A stretch of 64,000 bases of DNA from Branchiostoma floridae (taxonomy: Eukaryota; Chordata; Leptocardii; Amphioxiformes; Branchiostomatidae), in the NCBI RefSeq assembly GCF_000003815.2, contig NW_023365714.1, positions 670,895-734,894 on the forward strand, read 5' to 3'. Of this stretch, positions 58,020-64,000 are shown piece after piece. Position numbers and translations under genes: made by a program. Numbering within the stretch: the stretch's first letter is position 1; the number at the start of each line of letters is the position of its first letter. The notes beneath the pieces were generated by a model. That model had not been told where the DNA came from, searched no databases, and saw nothing but the letters and a program-made list of their open reading frames with translations.

Positions 58020-58664
58020 ATGCACACAACATTGGAGATGGCCACCTGATGGTTGAACGTGGGTGTTAGGTTTATTGTTTATTGTTTATTAACTCCTTTA
58101 GTTGTTGACAACTTTTGACAGTCTACAACATCTACCCTTCCAGGAGTAATAATTACACATAACACTTGGACATCACATACACAACATATAACATGTCATT
58201 CACAATATCATAATAAAAACAAAAGTATGTGCCTTATCAAAGGTAATAAATACCTCACGTGCCATTAGCTGGACTTCACGTGTGTTTCATTAGCTGTTAA
58301 CTCATTTAGGGTGTTAACTCATTTAGGGTTACACATTTAGTATTACCTGTTTTAATGTCTTGAAGTATAGGAAGATTAAAGTTAACTACAAAATAATGTA
58401 TGATAGTTAATGGGCTAAATGAAGTATCCAATGATACAAGTCAGAGATTCTGAAGGTGCTAGACGTCATTCTCAAAGAACAGTGGACCACGACTTAACGT
58501 CCCGTCCCAATGACTGTGACTCTTTCCCACCGAAGGGACAACAACTCTTGGGATTCAAACTCATAACCACCAGTTAAAGAATCCCCAATACTAATTAAAG
58601 GACTGTACTGCGCTTAAAACACATTATCCTTATCATTGCTGCCTCCTCTCAGCAGTATCCAGGT

Positions 58665-58745
58665 CTAGTGACTGACAAGTGGCTGGGATTGGAACTCCCA
58701 ACCCTCAGGTTCAGAAGCAGTATCACTAACCACTGTACCTCACAT
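58665..58745 (-). mobile_element. tRNA-derived SINE fragment
   Basis: Minus strand reads tacagtggttagtgatactg...gagttccaatcccagcc, the A-box and B-box layout of a tRNA head. Confidence 0.55.
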
Positions 58746-58988
58746 GGTATCCTCCATGTATAATATGTTTGCTGTGTTTTTCTTAGCCTAATTAAATCTT
58801 GCTTATAGCAGCCTGCCAAACGTCCCGCCTGCCTCCTAGGAGAAGCCAGTTGCACTTACAGCATTGGACAGCAGGATTTGTGTTGCACAGGCTATGTTTT
58901 TCTTTTTATTTACAGAGTTGATTGTGACGTATCTGTTGTTGTGCAAGCGGTGTTGTTTTGTTTATTTACAGAGTTGTTTACAACATAC

Positions 58989-59043
58989 CTGTTGTTGTGT
59001 CGGCGGTTGCCGGGACGATGACTCCGCTGGGTGAAATGTTCAT
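58989..59043 (-). CDS. Candidate start exon, phase 1 (possibly a distal LXR first exon)
   Basis: ATG at 59041-59043 with good context (GCCATGA), 18 codons MNISPSGVIVPATADTTT, phase-1 end at a GTATGT donor (58983-58988). CpG-richer than its surroundings. The phase fits LXR exons 37800-37832 and 18506-18718, and no other gene lies between, so it may be a third LXR start; a different gene is equally possible. A diverged copy of its boundary lies just downstream (58905-58950). Confidence 0.4.
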
Positions 59044-59800
59044 GGCTGTTTCTGGGTTCCTCCAGTAGTATCAGGTTTCACTGGGCATCAGCACAGATCT
59101 GCACGATAATCAATAAATAATCAATTAGTTACTCAATAAATAATCAATCAGTTAATCAATAAATAATCAATAACAAAGAACAATGGTGAATATCAAGTTT
59201 CCACTAGGCATCCGCTCAGGTCTAAACAACCAATAAGTAATCAATTAGTTGATCTTCGCACTAATTAATACAAATATTTCTGCTTAAATTAAGAGTTTGG
59301 GATCAAATGTTTGTTTTGAAGATGATTATGTCAGCTTCAATTGAATGCAGTACACAAAAATATGTGTTCGAACATTATGATCGCACAGAAATTTATTACT
59401 TGTACTGGAAAAAAAAGTCTTTGTTATGAATCAAAAATTTCTACAGACCATCATAAGAAAGCAGCAAATGATACAAGAACTGGTGTGTAGAACAACGTAT
59501 ACAACGTTTGGGCAACTTGAACTGCAGTACCAATCTGAACCACTAGAGGGGGTCATGACGAGGGCTGGTTTAGAGTCAGAAGGACATTATTATGACTGAG
59601 CACTTCAACAGAGTGCTAATGTGAAATCATTTTACTTACAATGTAGTTAGCCCCAATTCCCCCAGCTTACACTTACAAGCACAAGTGTACTTGCCACCAA
59701 GCATTTAGAGGCTCATGAGTTGGAGCTCAGAGCACGATTTGATTGCACTAATATTCTCTAAGTACAAATGTACCTACTAAATAAAAAATCTACAATTGAA
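59044..59800. other. No gene recognised
   Basis: aataaataatcaat tandem words at 59100-59180; otherwise unique. Confidence 0.4.
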
Positions 59801-59804
59801 CTGG

Positions 59805-60310
59805 GAGTAACTGCTGGGTGTTTGGCTCAAATCCAGAGGTCATGGGTTCAAACCCTGTCATGCTTACAATCTTGTGCCCTTTGGAAAGGCATTTTACCCG
59901 ACTTTCCTCACTCCACCCAGGTGTAAAAAATGGTACTTGACTTTGGTTGGGGAGGTAAAAGGCAGTAGGAAGAGAGGGATGGGTTCCTCCCCCCAAAATG
60001 GGGCCCTAGAAACACAGAGAATAACAACCCNNNNNNNNNNNNNNNNNNNNNNNNNNNNNNNNNNNNNNNNNNNNNNNNNNNNNNNNNNNNNNNNNNNNNN
60101 NNNNNNNNNNNNNNNNNNNNNNNNNNNNNNTCCTCACACCATGATGGGCTACAAGGCACCAATAAAAAAAATGTCCCTCCCATGTCTGATGGCGCATAGG
60201 GCGGCGCCCATCTCCATTTCATCAGTAGCCCTGGGCCACACAACTTTGTGCAATCATTACAGCAGGGGGCTAGTCCACTGGTAGTGGCGTGTGTTCAACT
60301 CCCATACTCA
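59805..60310 (+). mobile_element. SINE, nearly full length, with gap
   Basis: tRNA-like B box gggttcaaaccctg, cttgtgccctttggaaaggc body, gggccacaca and cagcagggggctagtccac tail. Interrupted by the N run 60031-60130. Confidence 0.8.
60031..60130. other. Assembly gap (100 N)
   Basis: Exactly 100 N, the usual placeholder for an unknown length. Confidence 0.99.
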
Positions 60311-60315
60311 CATAC

Positions 60316-60680
60316 CAGGGCTCGAAATACTGGGGTTTTGTGCACCCAGGTGCACCCAAAATTGGAGCTGTGCACCCAAATTTTTTCTGTGGGTGAACAG
60401 GGTAATATTTTGATAGGGTTATGTATGTTTAGATGTCAGCATACTAAGTAAACACCATATTCTTGACATCTGTGAGATAGAAAGACAATAAAATGACTGT
60501 CATAGTACTTCAGATTTCTGAAGATACTAATTACTAATTATAATAGGTAGGTTTGCAATCGTGTTATTCTGATATTCTACGTTATTTTATGTGGTGCACC
60601 CAAAAATATTTTGGTGCACCCAATATTCTAGCTTTGGTGCATCAGTGCAACTATTCCCAAAAATGGATTTCGAGCCCTGC
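60316..60680. mobile_element. MITE, CAGGGCTCGAAATAC termini, GTGCACC interior
   Basis: Same subfamily as 24131 but inverted; ends ATTTCGAGCCCTG. Directly abuts the minisatellite at 60690. Confidence 0.82.
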
Positions 60681-60689
60681 AGATGCTCG

Positions 60690-61855
60690 ACAAAAACAAG
60701 TGCGCGACAGAGATATAGGTGCGCGAGAGAGAAACAGATGCGCGACAGAGAAACAGATGCGCAAGAGAGAAACAGGTGGACAAGGGAGAAGCAGGTGCAC
60801 AAGAGAGAAACAGGTGAGCAAGAGAGAAACAGGTGGACAAGGGAGAAGCAGGTGCACAAGAGAGAAACAGATGAGCAAGAGAGAAGCAGGTGCGCAAGAG
60901 AGAAACAGATGCACAAGAGACAAACAGATGCGCAAGAGAGAAACAGATGCGCAAGAGAGAAACAGATGCGCAAGATAGAAACAGATGCGCAAGAGAGAAA
61001 CAGATGCGCAAGAGAGAAACAGATGCGCAAGAGAGAAACAGATGCGCAAGAGAGAAACAGATGCGCAAGAGAGAAACAGATGCGCAAGAGAGAAACAGAT
61101 GCGCAAGAGAGAAGCAGATGCGCAAGAGAGAAACAGATGCGCAAGAGAGAAACAGATGCGCAAGAGAGAAACAGATGCGCAAGAGAGAAACAGATGCGCA
61201 AGAGAGAAACAGATGCGCAAGAGAGAAACAGATGCGCTAGGGAGAAATAGATGCGCAAGAGAGAAACAGATGCGCAACGGAGAAACATGCGCAAGAGAGA
61301 AACAGATGCGCAAGAGAGAAACAGATGCGCAAGAGAAGAACAGATGCGCAAGAGAGAAACAGATGCGTCAGAGAGAAACAGATGCGCAAGAGAGAAACAG
61401 ATGCGCAAGAGAGAAACAGATGCGCAAGAGAGAAACAGATGCGCAAGAGAGAAACAGATGCGCAAGAGAGAAACAGATGCGCAAGAGAGAAACAGATGCA
61501 CAAGAGAGAAACAGGTGCACAAGAGAGAAACAGATGCGCAAGAGAGAAACAGATCCACAAGAGAAACAGGCGTGCAAGAGAGAAACAGATGCGCAAGAGA
61601 GAAACAGATGCGCAAGAGAGAAACAGATGCGCAAGAGAGAAACAGATGCACAAGAGAGAAACAGGTGCACAAGAGAGAAACAGATGCGCAAGAGAGAAAC
61701 AGATGCGCAAGAGAGAAACAGATCCACAAGAGAAACAGGCGCGCAAGAGAGAAACAGATGCGCAAGAGAGAAACAGATGCGCAAGAGAGAAACAGATGCA
61801 CAAGAGAGAAACAGGTGCACAAGAGAGAAACAGATGCGCAAGAGAGAAACAGGAT
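60690..61855. repeat. 19-bp minisatellite, about 60 units
   Basis: Unit cagatgcgcaagagagaaa. Because 19 is not a multiple of 3, all frames cycle through one 19-residue repeat, giving long ORFs in all six frames (up to 411 codons on the minus strand). Variant units (cacaagagagaaacaggtg, gacaaggga) cluster at both ends, and a higher-order unit of about 175 bp with atccacaagagaaacaggc repeats at 61550 and 61725. Not a gene. Confidence 0.95.
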
Positions 61856-61889
61856 TTGTACAGGCTACATTGACTCTTACCACCAGGTG

Positions 61890-62079
61890 AAGTATAAAAG
61901 GAATAACGGCAATGGTTTCTGAACAGTTTTAGTGTGATAAGATACTTCCTAAACTCTGAGTGGTTTGAGTTTGAGTGGTGCAGGTAAAATTTGTCTGGTG
62001 CAGGTAATTTTCCATGTTACCACTTATCATGCAGGACCTTACCAGTGCAGGTATAAATAAAAAAGTATTTCGAGCCCTG
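61890..62079. mobile_element. Truncated MITE, TGCAGGT interior
   Basis: Matches the right three quarters of 9445-9648 (caatggtt..ctgaac, ggtaaaatttgtctggtgca) and ends TATTTCGAGCCCTG; the left end is replaced by the minisatellite. Confidence 0.75.
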
Positions 62080-62132
62080 ACATTGATGTGGGTAAGTAGG
62101 TTCCATGGCACAGAGCATCCCTCATCACATGG

Positions 62133-62497
62133 CAGGGCTCGAAATTAATTTTTGGGATTAGGTGCACTGGTACACCCAGCTTAAAAAATTGGGTGCACCA
62201 AAAAAAATTTGGGTGCACCACTTAAATTTAAGCAGAATGTCAGAAAAACCTAATAACAAAACATAGTTACATACTATCAAATTCTTAAACAAGTACCATG
62301 ACAGACATTTTTGTTATCTTTCTAACCCTTAGATGTCAAGAACATGATGTATACTTACTAGTACACTTTGATATCTTAACATGCATAAACCCAAGAAATA
62401 TTTGGGTGCACCCTGTGCACCCACAGAAAATAATTGGGTGCACAGCTCCAATTTTGGGTGCACCTGGGTGCACATGCACCCAGTATTTCGAGCCCTG
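62133..62497. mobile_element. MITE, CAGGGCTCGAAAT termini, GTGCACC interior
   Basis: Full-length relative of 24131 and 47073; 5-bp flanks CATGG/CAAGG. Confidence 0.85.
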
Positions 62498-62626
62498 CAA
62501 GGTGATGTAGGTACACGGCAGCAGGTAATGGGGTTAATTTGGCAGCCAGGCTGATAATGGAGTTCTAAATGGTTCAGTCAATAATGGGGGCTGAAAGATC
62601 GGGGTCAGAGCTGTTTAACTGATATA

Positions 62627-63204
62627 CGAGGGGCGTGCAATAAGTAATGGTCCTGACCCACTTCCAGTTGTCTGATCTAAATGAAATGTTGTATGTGTAA
62701 TAATTCATATCTCTATGGGTTATGTTGCAAAAGACAGCTCTGAACTAATTGTGGTTTCTGATTTACTGGTGTTTGAACTTAGTCAGGTGCGAAATGGACC
62801 AGGTGTGAAATGGAACCAGTTGAGTGTCGTGCAGTGATCCGGTTTTTGTATTTGAAAGGACGCACACCAAAGAAGACTTTTGATGAAATAAATGAAACTT
62901 ATGGTGATGATGCCCCATCATATGACCTTGTAAAACGCTGGCATCCTGAATTCAAACGTGGCTGGAAGTCTGTGGAAACAGCTCCCAGACCTGGTCGTCC
63001 CTCTTGTGCCATTGATGAGGCATCAGTTGGAGGACCAACCTGGGGTGTCCTACAAAATCGGTGTCCAGAGCTGCATCAAACGATGGGAGAAATGCATAAC
63101 TCTGGGTGATTCCTATGAAGAGAAAGACTAATAACTGTGCCAAGTTTCATTAATCTCCTGCTATGGGAAATGGGTCAGGACCATTACTAATTGCACGCCC
63201 CTCG
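62627..63204 (+). mobile_element. Internally deleted mariner element
   Basis: Inverted ends CGAGGGGCGTGCAATAAGTA / ...CTAATTGCACGCCCCTCG, extending inward (ggtcctgaccca), flanked by TA on both sides. Encodes only the two ends of a mariner transposase; cannot transpose by itself. Confidence 0.92.
62810..63130 (+). pseudogene. Mariner transposase remnant (N- and C-terminus fused, frameshifted)
   Basis: N-terminal part MEPVECRAVIRFLYLKGRTP through SVETAPRPGRPSCAIDEAS is the helix-turn-helix DNA-binding region with the GRPS hook. After about residue 72 the frame shifts: the other frame reads SYKIGVQSCIKRWEKCITLG and ends at a stop near 63130, the transposase C-terminus. The catalytic DD34D core is missing. 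Confidence 0.85.
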
Positions 63205-63206
63205 TA

Positions 63207-64000
63207 AGCCTCAATATCAAGACAAGGGGCAGGATAGAGGAATCTGGAACAGGAGGTGATTATATATCAAACAGCCTCATTAATTGGGTACATACTGGCT
63301 GGTAAAATACACCAAATGATAATTATTATATGCATGTGTATTAATCTGTCAAACCACTGAAGACGAAGTATGCATGTGGTGCCTTTCCGTTAGCTAGTAC
63401 GTGATGATGATGATGAGTACGTGTAGCACAAAGCGGCTTCGCTACTAGCTAATCAGGCAAATCTCTGAGGACAAAACATGGTGATTTTTCATTAGCTATC
63501 TAGACGTGCAATGTGGCTTTGGCTACAGCTCGCATACTTGCATCAAGAGATGCTGCCATTTAAATTAAGATGTAACAGGAATCGAAACTAGAAATCTTTG
63601 TCTGAAAAGAAAAACAGAAAAACAAAAAAGGAAAACACCTGAACAGGTGTTACCTAAACCTCCCGAAGCCCGTTTAATTCCACAGGTAGACTTAATGCCC
63701 TTCCTTCCAGCTGAGACTATCGTTAGGCACAGGTGCAGGAAACAGGTAAAATTACCTGTACAGCGCAGGTCTTACCTGGATTTTATCGGCAGGAAGACTA
63801 GGTTTTAAATAGGACAGGACTGGTGAAACTAGAAACTGTTTGGCAACACAACTAGCCATTAGTTAAGCAACTAGATATGATTTTGGAAACTCTCAAGATA
63901 TTTCAGGCAGCATCCACCACTAGTTACCTTTCTTTGTAGCTTACAGTGTTGCGAAACCATTGCCATTCTTATTGACAACCCATGGGATAAAAATTATGAC
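63207..64000. other. No gene recognised, right edge
   Basis: 63265-63335 resembles 8280-8345. Short acctgt-rich stretch at 63640-63780. Otherwise unremarkable. Confidence 0.4.

Noticed and set aside
60587-61822. 411-codon minus-strand ORF and other long ORFs in the same region
   Set aside because: All six frames are open because the 19-bp unit lacks stops; the protein is a pure repeat with no start context, splice signals or domain.

Overview
This is a stretch of animal nuclear genome, most likely from a lancelet (amphioxus, Branchiostoma). Small exons sit in large introns, the two recognisable genes are single-copy chordate-type genes (parvin and a liver X receptor), and the introns are packed with tRNA-derived SINEs, many miniature inverted-repeat transposons and minisatellites. 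The species is inferred, not proven. There are two assembly gaps (5184-5470 and 60031-60130). No bacterial-style operon, CRISPR array or rRNA is present, and most long ORFs are chance openings in repeats.

Both genes are on the minus strand. (1) Parvin, about 1.3-7.8 kb: start codon at 7757 and exons 7649-7757, 4219-4299, 3569-3639, 2322-2424 and 1287-1433. They join in frame at canonical splice sites and give the N-terminal 170 residues, up to the middle of the first calponin-homology domain. The rest lies beyond the left edge. A Lys/Glu-rich alternative first exon may lie at 5611-5761. (2) A nuclear receptor of the LXR (NR1H) type, 11.4 to at least 44.3 kb. Seven body exons (18506-18718, 17580-17720, 14520-14713, 13458-13634, 12780-12879, 12341-12451, 11443-11684) encode the DNA-binding and ligand-binding domains. 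Upstream are an exon 44284-44332 ([10 protein letters not shown]...), a 33-nt exon 37800-37832, and a tandem pair of 46-nt exons (19361-19406, 19563-19608). All of these end in the same phase, so the gene can make at least two N-termini (419 or 407 residues). A further phase-compatible start exon lies at 58989-59043.

The most unusual feature is that every body exon of the receptor, its 46-nt N-terminal exon, and at least two parvin exons are flanked by tandem partial copies of themselves that run across the exon-intron boundary. By hand count these intronic copies differ from the exon at about 54 synonymous but only about 5 non-synonymous codons, far from neutral expectation. In the exon-4 array each unit also carries four nuclear-receptor half-sites spaced by 1 bp.

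The remaining sequence is a layered transposon record: a 1.5-kb fold-back element with TTAA target duplication splitting a SINE; at least six elements with CAGGG termini and 5-bp target duplications but different interiors; hAT-like elements with 8-bp duplications; a deleted mariner; LINE 3' ends; a 19-bp minisatellite open in all six frames; and a 176-bp satellite. Right of 45 kb there is no recognised gene apart from the candidate start exon near 59 kb.
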